Of a stretch of 47,844 bases of DNA, positions 15,939-24,637 are shown piece by piece. The translations under genes were made by a program, and so were the position numbers. Within the stretch, counting starts at the first letter, position 1, and every line of letters begins with the position of its first letter. The DNA is taken from the NCBI GenBank assembly GCA_017390225.1, contig JAFPCL010000007.1, positions 1 to 47,844 of the forward strand, written 5' to 3'. The notes below the pieces were generated by a model, which was not told the origin of the DNA, did not search any database, and worked only from the letters and a program-made list of their open reading frames with translations. Origin of the DNA: Clostridia bacterium (GTDB taxonomy: Bacteria; Bacillota; Clostridia; CAKSNL01; HGM11501).

Positions 15939-16871
15939 ATGGCTAAAAAAGCTACCAGAGAAGCATACGGTGAGGCTCTTGCCGCACTGGCTGATAAATA
16001 TGATTTCGTTGTTTTAGATGCTGACCTTGCCGCAGCTACCAAGACCGGCACCTTCAAGAAAGCATGCCCCGAACGTTTCTTCAACACGGGTATTGCAGAA
16101 GGCAACATGGTCACCGTTGCCGCAGGTATTGCCACCACCGGCAAGCCCGCTTTCGTCAGCTCCTTTGCTATGTTTGCCGCAGGTCGTGCATTCGAGCAGA
16201 TTCGCAACTCCGTTGCTTATCCCCATCTGAATGTTAAGATCGGTGCAACCCATGCAGGTATCACCGTTGGTGAAGACGGTGCAACCCACCAGTGCTTGGA
16301 AGACGTTGCCCTGATGCGCGAAATCCCCGGCATGGTTGTTATCAGCCCTGCAGACACCAAAGAAACCTACGCCGCTGTTGAAGCAGCTTTAAATATCGAT
16401 GGTCCCGTGTACCTTCGTTTCTCCCGTTATGCGGTTGAAGATGTGTTTGACGACAACTACAAGTTTGAAGTCGGCAAGGGTGCACTTTTGGAAGATGGCA
16501 CCGACGTGACCATCATCTCCACCGGTATCACCGCAGGCTTTGCTAAAGAAGCAGCTGCTCTTTTAAAGGCAGACGGTATCTCCGCTCGCGTGATTCACAT
16601 GGCAACCATTAAGCCTTTGGATGCAGATATGGTTGTAAAAGCCGCAAAAGAAACCGGCGCTATTGTTACCGTAGAAGACCACAGCATCATCGGCGGTCTC
16701 GGCTCTGCCGTTGCTGAAGTGATTGCAGAAAAAGCTCCGGCTGTTCTGCGCAGAATCGGTACCCAGGATAAGTTCGGTAAGAGCGGCAAGGTTCCGGCTC
16801 TTCTCGAAGAGTATGGTATCACTCCCGCTGCTATCGTTGCAGCTGCAAAGGATGCAGTTTCCTGCAAATAA
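15939..16871 (+). CDS. Transketolase, C-terminal subunit
   Basis: The pyrimidine-binding and C-terminal domains of the split transketolase. Motifs are FFNTGIAEGNMVTVAAGIA (the Glu that activates ThDP), SFAMFAAGRAFEQIRNSVAYP, THAGITVGEDGATHQ and, in the C-domain, TVEDHSIIGGLGSAVAE. ATG 15939 is chosen with GAGAGG nine bases upstream; the TTG at 15930 adjoins that site. Its 310 residues are typical. A weak hairpin terminator follows. Confidence 0.95.
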   Translation: MAKKATREAYGEALAALADKYDFVVLDADLAAATKTGTFKKACPERFFNTGIAEGNMVTVAAGIATTGKPAFVSSFAMFAAGRAFEQIRNSVAYPHLNVKIGATHAGITVGEDGATHQCLEDVALMREIPGMVVISPADTKETYAAVEAALNIDGPVYLRFSRYAVEDVFDDNYKFEVGKGALLEDGTDVTIISTGITAGFAKEAAALLKADGISARVIHMATIKPLDADMVVKAAKETGAIVTVEDHSIIGGLGSAVAEVIAEKAPAVLRRIGTQDKFGKSGKVPALLEEYGITPAAIVAAAKDAVSCK

Positions 16872-16892
16872 TTAATTTAAGAAAAACAGAGG

Positions 16893-16927
16893 ATCCGACC
16901 GAGGGCGAAAAATGCCCTTGGTCGGAT
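16893..16927 (+). terminator. Stem-loop after transketolase (probable terminator)
   Basis: A 14-base-pair stem, ATCCGACCGAGGGC (16893-16906) against GCCCTTGGTCGGAT (16914-16927), has one G-T pair and a 7-base loop. No strong T tract follows, so termination may be partial and the glycosyltransferase genes could be reached by readthrough. Confidence 0.55.
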
Positions 16928-16956
16928 ATATGTGTATTTAGGGATAAGAAAAAGAT

Positions 16957-18057
16957 ATGAAAAAAGTATTGTTTTTGGTGCCCACTTTATCTGCCGGAGG
17001 TGCAGAAAAAGTGCTTTGTAATCTTGTCAATCATATGGATTTTAATCGTTTTGACGTAACCGTGCAAACGATTGTGGATACGGGTGTTTTCAAAAAGTCA
17101 CTACGCCCGGAAATTCATTACAAGACAATTGCCAAATCGAATGCAATGGCATATCTTGTTCAATTTGTGTTGTCGCCTGCCGTGGTATACAAGCTATTTA
17201 TCAAGAAAAGAAAAGCTTATGATGCGGAGGTTGCTTTTTTAGAAGGCTCTGCCGCTAAAATTCTGTCCGGCTCAAGTAATCGCCGAGCGAAGAAGTTTGC
17301 ATGGATTCACACGGATCTGCGCACGTTAGACGAGAATACAAAAGTATTTCCCACAGAGAAAAAAGCAAAAGATTGCTACGAGAAATTTGACAAGATCATA
17401 TGTGTATCCCGTGGCGTGCGTGATGGTTTTTGTGCCAAATATGATTTGGCAGACAGAGCCGAAGTGCGATACAATGCGTTTGACGATGTTGCCATTCGGG
17501 AAAAAGCAGAGGCTTTTTCAGATGTGCCGCAAGGCATGGGATTGCGTATGGTTGCGGCGGGACGATTGGTTCCTTTAAAGGGGTATGATCGGCTGCTTCG
17601 CGTGATGGCGAGACTCAAAGAAAACGGAACGGATTGCTCATTGACGCTGGTAGGTGACGGTCCGGAAGCAGACAATTTGAAAAAATTGGCTTTAGAGCTT
17701 GAACTTGAAGATCGCGTATGTTTTGTCGGATTTCAAGAAAATCCATACCCATATATTAAAAATGCACAGCTTTGCGTGTGCTCTTCAATCGTCGAAGGAT
17801 TCAGTACCGTGGCGACGGAAGCTTTGCTTCTGGGCGTGCCTGTTGTGGCAACGGATTGCGCCGGCATGCGGGATCTTTTGGGAGACAATGAATTTGGCAT
17901 GATTACGGAAAACAGTGAAGACGGTTTATATCGAGGTATTCGTGCCTTTTGTCGCAACCGCGCACTGATGGATCAGTATCGGGGGAAAACTTCGAAGAGA
18001 GCAGAAAGCTTTCGCCTGAAAAGCTGTGTGGAACAAATACAGATAATGTTTGAATAA
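16957..18057 (+). CDS. Glycosyltransferase, GT4-like (GT-B fold)
   Basis: A 366-residue cytoplasmic or peripheral glycosyltransferase. The N-terminus LVPTLSAGGAEKVLCNLVN is the acceptor-side GT-B start. The C-domain has AAGRLVPLKGYDRLLRVM, LVGDGPEADNLKKL, and the EX7E donor motif in VEGFSTVATEALLLGVPVVA. It probably adds a nucleotide-linked sugar during capsule, teichoic acid or exopolysaccharide synthesis. It leads a run of three glycosyltransferases followed by glmM. Sugar and acceptor cannot be told from the sequence. I see no clear promoter of its own. Confidence 0.88.
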   Translation: MKKVLFLVPTLSAGGAEKVLCNLVNHMDFNRFDVTVQTIVDTGVFKKSLRPEIHYKTIAKSNAMAYLVQFVLSPAVVYKLFIKKRKAYDAEVAFLEGSAAKILSGSSNRRAKKFAWIHTDLRTLDENTKVFPTEKKAKDCYEKFDKIICVSRGVRDGFCAKYDLADRAEVRYNAFDDVAIREKAEAFSDVPQGMGLRMVAAGRLVPLKGYDRLLRVMARLKENGTDCSLTLVGDGPEADNLKKLALELELEDRVCFVGFQENPYPYIKNAQLCVCSSIVEGFSTVATEALLLGVPVVATDCAGMRDLLGDNEFGMITENSEDGLYRGIRAFCRNRALMDQYRGKTSKRAESFRLKSCVEQIQIMFE

Positions 18058-18086
18058 AGCATTTTAAGAAAGGTGTTGTTGAAAAA

Positions 18087-19055
18087 ATGGAGAAAAAACC
18101 ATGGTTGGTGGATGTGCCTGTCGCAGTTATTTTCTTTGCTCGACCTGAAACCTTGGTGCACACCTTTAATCGGATTAAGGAAGCACGTCCTTCCCGTTTG
18201 TATCTGATTCAAGACGGTCCCCGCGCAAATCGTCCTGATGATCCGGAAAATATTCAAAAATGTCGGGATATTGTGGCGGATGTGGACTGGGATTGTGATG
18301 TAAAAACCAATTATTCCGAAGTGAACTTGTCCTGCGGAACACGTCCGTTTACCGGAATCTCGTGGGCAATGGAGCAGGAGGACAGACTTATCATCATTGA
18401 AGATGATGCTGTGCCGGATGTGACTTTTTTTGCTTACTGCGCAGAGCTTTTGGAGCATTATAAAGATGATCAGCGTGTTGCCATGATTACGGCAGCCAAT
18501 CTTCTGGGAGAGTGGATGTCTCCCAAAGGATCGTACTTTTTCGGAAAATCCGGACAGATTTCTTGTTGGGCAACCTGGCGCAGATGCTGGGAAAAAATCG
18601 ACAGTGAACTGGAATTTGTCGACGATGAAGAAGCCATGCGCCTCTTGGCATGCACCATGGATCCGCATACATACAAAAGAGATTTCAAGGGAATACGAAA
18701 ATACAGAGAACAGATCAAAAGTGGTGCAAAGCTGACCTACTGGTCAACCAAATGGAACTACATGAAGCATCTGCAACACGGACTGGTCATTATTCCGAAA
18801 CGCAATATGGTGGAAAATATCGGCACGACCGCCAACAGCACCTTCAGTACGAAAAATCCCAAATGGGTGCCGCATTGTCAAAGAAATATCTTTTTTGCCA
18901 AAACACATCCGGTGGAATTTCCGCTGGAGCATCCGAAATATATGATTCATGACAGAGAGTTTGATGCAAAGGTCAATCGCTTGGTCATGCCCGGCTTTTG
19001 GCTTCGTCAATGGATGCGTATTGAAGGCCGAATCCGCAGACTGATTTTCCGTTAA
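18087..19055 (+). CDS. GT-A glycosyltransferase-like protein (HlpA-like)
   Basis: A 322-residue protein starting VPVAVIFFARPETLVHTFNRIKEARPSRLYLIQDGP, the usual start of GT-A fold transferases. The metal-binding acidic motif is IIIEDDAVPD. The region ISCWATWRRCWEKID resembles the group often annotated as hemolytic-protein HlpA-like, which are putative polysaccharide glycosyltransferases. A charged C-terminal end (MRIEGRIRRLIFR) could be peripheral to the membrane. An AAGAAAGGTG site precedes the ATG and the gene lies 29 bases after its GT4 neighbour. Its donor is unknown. Confidence 0.75.
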   Translation: MEKKPWLVDVPVAVIFFARPETLVHTFNRIKEARPSRLYLIQDGPRANRPDDPENIQKCRDIVADVDWDCDVKTNYSEVNLSCGTRPFTGISWAMEQEDRLIIIEDDAVPDVTFFAYCAELLEHYKDDQRVAMITAANLLGEWMSPKGSYFFGKSGQISCWATWRRCWEKIDSELEFVDDEEAMRLLACTMDPHTYKRDFKGIRKYREQIKSGAKLTYWSTKWNYMKHLQHGLVIIPKRNMVENIGTTANSTFSTKNPKWVPHCQRNIFFAKTHPVEFPLEHPKYMIHDREFDAKVNRLVMPGFWLRQWMRIEGRIRRLIFR

Positions 19056-19067
19056 AGGAGAAGAGAT

Positions 19068-20063
19068 ATGAACTATTCGATTGTTATTCGTACCCTTGGA
19101 ACAACGGGGGAAAAATACGGAAAGCTTTTGGAATCCATTAAAGCGCTTAACATACAGCCTCAAGAGATTATAGTGGTTTTGCCGCACGGCTATGCACTTC
19201 CGCCCGAGCAATTGGGCACGGAACGTTTTGTATATTCTGAGAAGGGTATGATATGGCAAAGAGCTGTCGGAATTCGGGAAGCTATGGGTGACTATCTTCT
19301 GGTTGTGGATGACGATGTATATCTGCCACCGGATTTGCCGGAGAGACTTTATGCACCGATTCAGAATGAGGGAGCAGATGTAACTTTTCCTATTGATCTT
19401 GACTTTTTGCCTCCTGATAAGTTATCGATGTTGATGGGTATGATCAACTTAAATTCCATGCCGATGCTTTGGAACAAGAAAAATTGGTATGTGCGGATTT
19501 TAAAAAATGGCGGTTGGACATACAATCGTGTGTCCAAAGGTGCGGAAAAATCCTACTTATCTCATTCATTTCCGGGAACATGTCATTTCGGAAAAAGAGA
19601 AGCCCTTCAATTTGTGGACCTGGAAAAAGAGTTTTGGTGCGAAAAATGCGTATATGCTTTATATGAAGATCAGGTTTTGGCGTATAAATTGTTTTTAAAT
19701 CATTATGTGATTCGCGGTGTTCCGCACACCGGCTTTATTCATCTGAATGCAGGCGGTAACAATCCGGACCGACCGTTTAATGCCGCTTATGCGCTAATCA
19801 AAAACAGAATTATTTTTTGGCATAGATTCATTTATTTGCCGAGCAAAAATATATGGCAAAGATTTTGTGCTAAGGTCAGCTTCAGAACATGGCTTTTGGT
19901 CGGTGATGTAATCCATTGGATTACGGGAACTTTTTTCAAGAACCGTGTGATGGGAAGTCCGCGTTTACTTGCGGCGCGGCGTGACGGAAAAAAAGACGGA
20001 TTTGCATATTTGAAAACGGAGGAATACAAGAATTTACCTCCGGTTATAAAAAGAGAGGAGTAA
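19068..20063 (+). CDS. Glycosyltransferase family 2 protein
   Basis: A 331-residue GT-A enzyme. The N-terminus YSIVIRTLGTTGEKYGKLLESI is the GT2 start, and LLVVDDDVYLPPDL gives the DXD-like nucleotide-sugar and metal site. The second half (GTCHFGKREAL, EDQVLAYKLF, GFIHLNAGGNN) has the usual acceptor region. There is no transmembrane helix, so it is likely cytosolic at the membrane face. An AAAGGAGAAGAG site precedes the ATG, only 12 bases after the previous gene. It is part of the putative surface glycan group with the two upstream genes. Confidence 0.82.
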   Translation: MNYSIVIRTLGTTGEKYGKLLESIKALNIQPQEIIVVLPHGYALPPEQLGTERFVYSEKGMIWQRAVGIREAMGDYLLVVDDDVYLPPDLPERLYAPIQNEGADVTFPIDLDFLPPDKLSMLMGMINLNSMPMLWNKKNWYVRILKNGGWTYNRVSKGAEKSYLSHSFPGTCHFGKREALQFVDLEKEFWCEKCVYALYEDQVLAYKLFLNHYVIRGVPHTGFIHLNAGGNNPDRPFNAAYALIKNRIIFWHRFIYLPSKNIWQRFCAKVSFRTWLLVGDVIHWITGTFFKNRVMGSPRLLAARRDGKKDGFAYLKTEEYKNLPPVIKREE

Positions 20064-20066
20064 ACC

Positions 20067-21425
20067 ATGGGTAGATTATTCGGAACAGACGGCGTGCGCG
20101 GTGTTGCCAACACAGAGCTTACTTGTCAGTTGGCTTTCAAACTGGGGCAAGCAGGTGCATATGTTCTGGCAAAAAACAAAGGCGGAAAGCCGAAAATTCT
20201 TGTTGGGCAAGACACGCGTATATCCGGCGATATGTTGGAAGCGGCTTTGGTGGCAGGCATTTGTTCTACCGGTGCAACGGCGATTCGATTGGGCGTTGTT
20301 CCCACACCGGCAGTTGCATATCTGACAAGGGAAAGCAAGGCAGATGCAGGCGCTGTGATTTCCGCTTCACACAATACCTTTGAATTTAACGGTATCAAGT
20401 TTTTTAACAGTCAAGGGTATAAATTGAATGATGAGATTGAAGAACAAATCGAAGAAATCATCTTGGATAGAAAAGATGAGCTTGAAGTGCCTGAAGGTGC
20501 CGGTGTCGGCGTTTCGGAGATTATGCTTCGTGCGGTGGAAAAATACGTGACCTTTGCTTGTTCCACGGTGGAAGGATGCTTTGATGGATTCCGTGTGGCA
20601 CTGGACTGCGCCAACGGAGCATCCTATGAAACAGCGGCAATGGCATTTCGTCAGTTGGGTGCCGACGTACACGTCATCCACAATCAACCCGATGGCGTGA
20701 ATATCAACGAAGATTGCGGTTCTACTCATATGGAAAGCCTGATGGAATTCGTCAAAGAACACAATTGCCATATTGGCTTTGCCTTTGACGGGGACGCCGA
20801 TCGTATGCTGGCAGTTGACCACACGGGAGCCATGGTTGACGGCGACGTCATCATGGGTATTTGTGCATTGGAAATGAAGCGTCGGGGCACACTGAAGAAT
20901 AATACCTTGGTTGCAACGGTTATGAGCAATCTCGGTTTGTTCTCCATGGGAAACAAAAATGGCATCCATGTGGAAAAAACCAAGGTTGGCGACCGCTATG
21001 TGTTGGAAAATATGCTGGAAGGCGGTCACGTTATCGGCGGCGAACAGTCGGGACACGTCATTTTCCTGGAGCACAACACCACGGGCGATGGTTTGATTTC
21101 CGCACTGCAGCTGATGCAGGTCGTGAGAGATTCTGAAAAGCCCTTGGCAGAGCTGAAAACCCAGATTCAAATTTTCCCGCAAGCACTCGTCAATGCAAAG
21201 GTAAAAAATGAATTCAAGAGGAAATATAAAGAAGATGCGGAAATTATGGCAGAAATTGCCCGTTTAGAAGAAAAATACGGGGAAGAAGGGCGTGTTCTGA
21301 TTCGTCCTTCCGGCACAGAACCGAAGATCCGTGTTATGATTGAAGGGCAAAATCAGGCGGAAATCGAGGCAGATGCACAAAGCCTTGCATCTTTGATTGA
21401 AAAAAGAGCAGAAAATTCAATATAA
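20067..21425 (+). CDS. glmM: Phosphoglucosamine mutase
   Basis: It converts glucosamine-6-phosphate to glucosamine-1-phosphate on the way to UDP-GlcNAc for peptidoglycan. The start GRLFGTDGVRGVAN and the phosphoserine loop ISASHN (Ser101) are diagnostic, as are the metal loop FAFDGDADR and the sugar-binding GGEQSGH. The C-terminal phosphate-binding loop is LIRPSGTEPKIRVM. Its 452 residues are normal. It is only 3 bases after the GT2 gene, so glycan assembly and amino-sugar supply share a transcript. Pgk follows behind its own promoter. Confidence 0.97.
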   Translation: MGRLFGTDGVRGVANTELTCQLAFKLGQAGAYVLAKNKGGKPKILVGQDTRISGDMLEAALVAGICSTGATAIRLGVVPTPAVAYLTRESKADAGAVISASHNTFEFNGIKFFNSQGYKLNDEIEEQIEEIILDRKDELEVPEGAGVGVSEIMLRAVEKYVTFACSTVEGCFDGFRVALDCANGASYETAAMAFRQLGADVHVIHNQPDGVNINEDCGSTHMESLMEFVKEHNCHIGFAFDGDADRMLAVDHTGAMVDGDVIMGICALEMKRRGTLKNNTLVATVMSNLGLFSMGNKNGIHVEKTKVGDRYVLENMLEGGHVIGGEQSGHVIFLEHNTTGDGLISALQLMQVVRDSEKPLAELKTQIQIFPQALVNAKVKNEFKRKYKEDAEIMAEIARLEEKYGEEGRVLIRPSGTEPKIRVMIEGQNQAEIEADAQSLASLIEKRAENSI

Positions 21426-21430
21426 ATAGC

Positions 21431-21459
21431 TTGCATTTTGCAAAGTTATCGTATATAAT
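21431..21459 (+). promoter_or_regulatory. Sigma-A promoter of pgk-tpiA
   Basis: TTGCAT (21431-21436) and a perfect TATAAT (21454-21459) are spaced by 17 bases. The -35 begins six bases after the glmM stop codon. Confidence 0.75.
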
Positions 21460-21490
21460 ATTCCATATAATTTTTGAAAGGATGAATTTT

Positions 21491-22675
21491 ATGTTAAACA
21501 AAAAGTCTGTAAGAGACATCAATGCAGAAGGCAAAAAAGTTCTGGTCCGTTGCGATTTTAATGTTCCCCTGCAGGATGGCGTGATTACCGATGATGCTCG
21601 TATTGTCGGTGCACTGCCCACCATCAAGCTCCTTCTGGAACAAGGCGCAAAGGTTATCCTTTGCTCTCACTTGGGTCGTCCTAAGGGTCAGTTCGTTCCC
21701 GAATACAGCTTGAAGCCCGTGGCAAAGCGTTTGTCCGAGCTTTTGGGTCTTGAAGTTAAAATGGCAGAAGATGTTGTCGGCGAAAGCGCAAAGGCACTTA
21801 CGGCCGATATGAAGAACGGCGAAGTTGTTCTTCTGGAAAACGTTCGTTATCATGCAGAAGAAACCAAGAATGTTCCCGAGTTCTCCAAGCAGCTGGCTGA
21901 CCTGGCAGAAATTTATGTCAACGATGCTTTCGGTGCTGCTCACCGTGCACATTCTTCCACTGCCGGCGTTGCAGATTATCTGCCTGCCGTTTGCGGTCTT
22001 CTGATTGAAAAAGAAATCACCATCATCGGTGGCGCTCTGGCAAATCCCGAACGTCCCTTTGTTGCTATCCTTGGCGGCGCTAAAGTTTCCGATAAAATCG
22101 GCGTTATCGAAAACCTTCTGGAAAAGGTTGACGCTCTTCTGATCGGTGGCGGCATGGCATACACCTTCATGAAAGCTTTGGGCGGCAATATCGGTACTTC
22201 TCTTTTGGAAGAGGATAAGATTGAGCTTGCAAAGAATCTGGTTAAAAAGGCAGAAGAAAAGGGCGTAAAGCTTGTTCTTCCCAAGTCTTCCGTTGCAGCA
22301 GATAAGTATGCAGCCGATGCCAACACCCAGATTGTTTCTTCTATGGATATTCCCGAAGGCTGGATGGGTCTGGATTTAGGACCCTCTTGTGCAGAAGAAT
22401 ACGGCGCAATCATCCGCGAAGCCAAGACCGTTATCTGGAACGGTCCCATGGGTGTTTGCGAATTTGATGCTTTTGCCAACGGCACCATTACTCTTGCGAA
22501 GGCAATGAGCGAATGTGACGGCACCACCATCATTGGCGGTGGCGACAGTGCAGCAGCAGCCAAGAAGCTTGGCTTTGCAGAAAAGATGACCCATATTTCC
22601 ACCGGCGGCGGTGCTTCCCTGGAATTCCTGGAAGGCAAAGTTCTGCCCGGTATTGCCTGCTTGCAGGATAAATAA
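21491..22675 (+). CDS. pgk: Phosphoglycerate kinase
   Basis: It makes ATP and 3-phosphoglycerate from 1,3-bisphosphoglycerate in glycolysis. The N-terminal substrate site is VLVRCDFNVPL, followed by LCSHLGRPKG and the RAHSSTAGVADYLPAV region. The nucleotide domain has LGGAKVSDKI, GGGMAYTF and GGGDSAAAAKKLG. ATG 21491 is chosen because GAAAGGA lies 8 bases upstream and MLNKKSVRDI is the normal start; the frame open from 21431 runs through the promoter. Its 394 residues are standard. Confidence 0.97.
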   Translation: MLNKKSVRDINAEGKKVLVRCDFNVPLQDGVITDDARIVGALPTIKLLLEQGAKVILCSHLGRPKGQFVPEYSLKPVAKRLSELLGLEVKMAEDVVGESAKALTADMKNGEVVLLENVRYHAEETKNVPEFSKQLADLAEIYVNDAFGAAHRAHSSTAGVADYLPAVCGLLIEKEITIIGGALANPERPFVAILGGAKVSDKIGVIENLLEKVDALLIGGGMAYTFMKALGGNIGTSLLEEDKIELAKNLVKKAEEKGVKLVLPKSSVAADKYAADANTQIVSSMDIPEGWMGLDLGPSCAEEYGAIIREAKTVIWNGPMGVCEFDAFANGTITLAKAMSECDGTTIIGGGDSAAAAKKLGFAEKMTHISTGGGASLEFLEGKVLPGIACLQDK

Positions 22676-22693
22676 GACAAGGAGGAACCGAAA

Positions 22694-23443
22694 ATGGCAA
22701 GAACAAGATTGGTTGCCGGCAACTGGAAAATGAACAAAACGGCAGCAGAAGCCAAGGCTTTTTTTGAAGCCTTTAATGCTATGCCGCAGACAGCCGGAAG
22801 CGAAGTCGTTTTTTGCGTTCCCTTTACCTCTTTGGAAACCTCCGTTGCTATGACGGAAGGCACAAAGATTGGTATTGGCGCACAGAACATTCATTTTGAA
22901 AACAGCGGTGCATTCACCGGTGAAGTTTCGGCAGAAATGCTCAAAGCAACCGGTGCACAGTGGGTTGTGCTGGGTCACAGCGAACGCCGTGAATATTTTG
23001 CAGAAACCGACGACACTGTTAATAAAAAGATTAAAAAAGCATTGGAATACGGCATCACCCCCATTGTTTGCTGCGGTGAAAGCCTGTATCAGCGTGAAAA
23101 TGGTATCACTTTCGCATGGATTGCATCTCAGCTTCGTCTGGGCTATGTAGGAATCTCTGCAGAAGATGCTAAGAAAACCGTCATTGCATATGAACCCATC
23201 TGGGCCATTGGCACCGGCAAAGTAGCAACGGACGATCAGGCACAGGAAGTTTGCGCCTTTATTCGTGCAGAGCTTGCCGCTATGTATGATGAAGAAACCG
23301 CACAGTCCATCCGTATTCTCTACGGTGGCAGTGTTTCTCCCGATTCTGCCGCAGGTCTGTTCTCTATGCCGGATATCGACGGCGGTCTGGTCGGTGGCGC
23401 AAGCCTTGTAGCCGAAAAATTTATTAAAATTGTCAACGCTTAA
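22694..23443 (+). CDS. tpiA: Triosephosphate isomerase
   Basis: It interconverts dihydroxyacetone phosphate and glyceraldehyde-3-phosphate. The diagnostic elements are VAGNWKMNKT (Lys near residue 13), VLGHSERREYF with catalytic His, the catalytic Glu in AYEPIWAIGTGK, and the phosphate loops ILYGGSVSPDSAAGL and DGGLVGGASL. Its 249 residues are normal. It follows pgk by 18 bases behind AAGGAGG. No gap or gpm gene is adjacent, so only this part of the glycolytic set is here. Confidence 0.97.
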   Translation: MARTRLVAGNWKMNKTAAEAKAFFEAFNAMPQTAGSEVVFCVPFTSLETSVAMTEGTKIGIGAQNIHFENSGAFTGEVSAEMLKATGAQWVVLGHSERREYFAETDDTVNKKIKKALEYGITPIVCCGESLYQRENGITFAWIASQLRLGYVGISAEDAKKTVIAYEPIWAIGTGKVATDDQAQEVCAFIRAELAAMYDEETAQSIRILYGGSVSPDSAAGLFSMPDIDGGLVGGASLVAEKFIKIVNA

Positions 23444-23462
23444 TTCATAAAAAACATGAGAA

Positions 23463-23578
23463 AAGACTGCCTTTTGGCAGAAAAAACAAGAGGCAGTCTT
23501 CCATCAAAATATGAAAACCGACGGTTTCGGACAATCCGTCGGTTTACGCCTTTACATTAAAAAATATACGGTTTCGGA
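23463..23578 (+). promoter_or_regulatory. Structured leader upstream of potA: two hairpins and a direct repeat
   Basis: AAGACTGCCT (23463-23472) pairs perfectly with AGGCAGTCTT (23491-23500). The same left arm can instead form a small CTGCC-TTTT-GGCAG hairpin. Next, AAACCGACGG (23515-23524) pairs perfectly with CCGTCGGTTT (23536-23545). An 11-base direct repeat ACGGTTTCGGA occurs at 23521-23531 and 23568-23578, the second copy ending just before the ribosome binding site of potA. The hairpins may terminate tpiA transcription, though T tracts are weak, or control the transporter. Confidence 0.5.
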
Positions 23579-23593
23579 AAAGGGGGAGGATAC

Positions 23594-24637
23594 ATGTCCC
23601 AAGCTATCATCGAACTTAAGAATGTGTCCAAGAAGTTTGATGGCGACGATGTTTTAAACAACATCAGCTTTACAATTAACAGACACGAATTTGTTACCCT
23701 TTTGGGCCCTTCCGGTTGCGGTAAGACCACAACCTTGCGTATCATCGGCGGTTTTGAAACACCGTCGGAGGGAGAGGTTTTGTTTGAAGGAAAAGACCTT
23801 CTGGCATTGCCGTCCCACAAACGAAGCATCAACACGGTATTCCAGAAATATGCATTGTTTCCGCATATGAATGTTTATGACAATATTGCATTCGGACTGA
23901 AAGTCAAGAAAACGGAAAAGAGTGTCATTCGCGGAAAAGTGGAAGAAGCTTTGAAGCTTGTGAATCTTTCGGGGTATGAACGGCGCAATGTGGAAGCCTT
24001 GTCCGGTGGCCAGCAACAGCGTGTTGCCATTGCCCGCGCGATTGTTAATGAACCCAAGGTTCTTCTTTTGGATGAACCGCTGGGAGCATTGGACTTAAAG
24101 CTTCGCAAAGAAATGCAAATCGAGCTGAAGCGTATGCAACAGCGACTGGGGATTACGTTTATTTATGTCACCCATGATCAGGAAGAAGCCCTGACCATGA
24201 GCGACCGCATTGTGGTTATGAATAAAGGGCAGATTCAGCAAATCGGATCTCCCGAAGATATTTATAACGAGCCGCAAAATGCATTTGTTGCCGGCTTTAT
24301 TGGCGACAGCAATATTTTAGACGGCGTTATGTTAGACGATTTTCGTGTCGTGTTTTTGGGGCATGAATTCGAGTGTGTAGACAAAGGCTTTGGAAAAAAT
24401 GAGATCGTGGATGTGGTGCTTCGTCCCGAAGACGTTAAGCTCAAGCCGCAGAACGAGGGCATGATTCAAGGTCTGGTTAAGTCTGCCATTTTTAAAGGCG
24501 TTCATTATGAAATGGTTGTAGAAACCGAAGGAACATCGCTGATTGTACATTCTACGCATTTGCGCGAACCGGGCACGCCCGTCGGCATCAGCGTGGTTCC
24601 CTTTGACATACAAATTATGAAGAAGGTGGCACCATGA
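23594..24637 (+). CDS. potA: Spermidine/putrescine-type ABC transporter ATPase
   Basis: The ATP-binding subunit of a polyamine-type importer. Walker A GPSGCGKTT is at 38-46, the Q-loop and NTVFQKYALFPHM follow, then the signature LSGGQQQRVAIARA, Walker B VLLLDEPLGALD and the H-loop VTHDQEEALTMSD. The C-terminal ~110 residues form a TOBE domain typical of PotA. A GGGGGAGG site precedes the ATG. It overlaps potB by 4 bases. Substrate assignment rests on similarity to PotA; related ATPases serve other solutes. Confidence 0.92.
   Translation: MSQAIIELKNVSKKFDGDDVLNNISFTINRHEFVTLLGPSGCGKTTTLRIIGGFETPSEGEVLFEGKDLLALPSHKRSINTVFQKYALFPHMNVYDNIAFGLKVKKTEKSVIRGKVEEALKLVNLSGYERRNVEALSGGQQQRVAIARAIVNEPKVLLLDEPLGALDLKLRKEMQIELKRMQQRLGITFIYVTHDQEEALTMSDRIVVMNKGQIQQIGSPEDIYNEPQNAFVAGFIGDSNILDGVMLDDFRVVFLGHEFECVDKGFGKNEIVDVVLRPEDVKLKPQNEGMIQGLVKSAIFKGVHYEMVVETEGTSLIVHSTHLREPGTPVGISVVPFDIQIMKKVAP

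Noticed and set aside
15083..16871. Split transketolase as an unusual gene fission
   Set aside because: Two-subunit transketolases are common in Clostridia; this is an ordinary arrangement.
20367..22890. Two long minus-strand open frames opposite glmM and pgk
   Set aside because: Both are shadows of strongly identified plus-strand genes.
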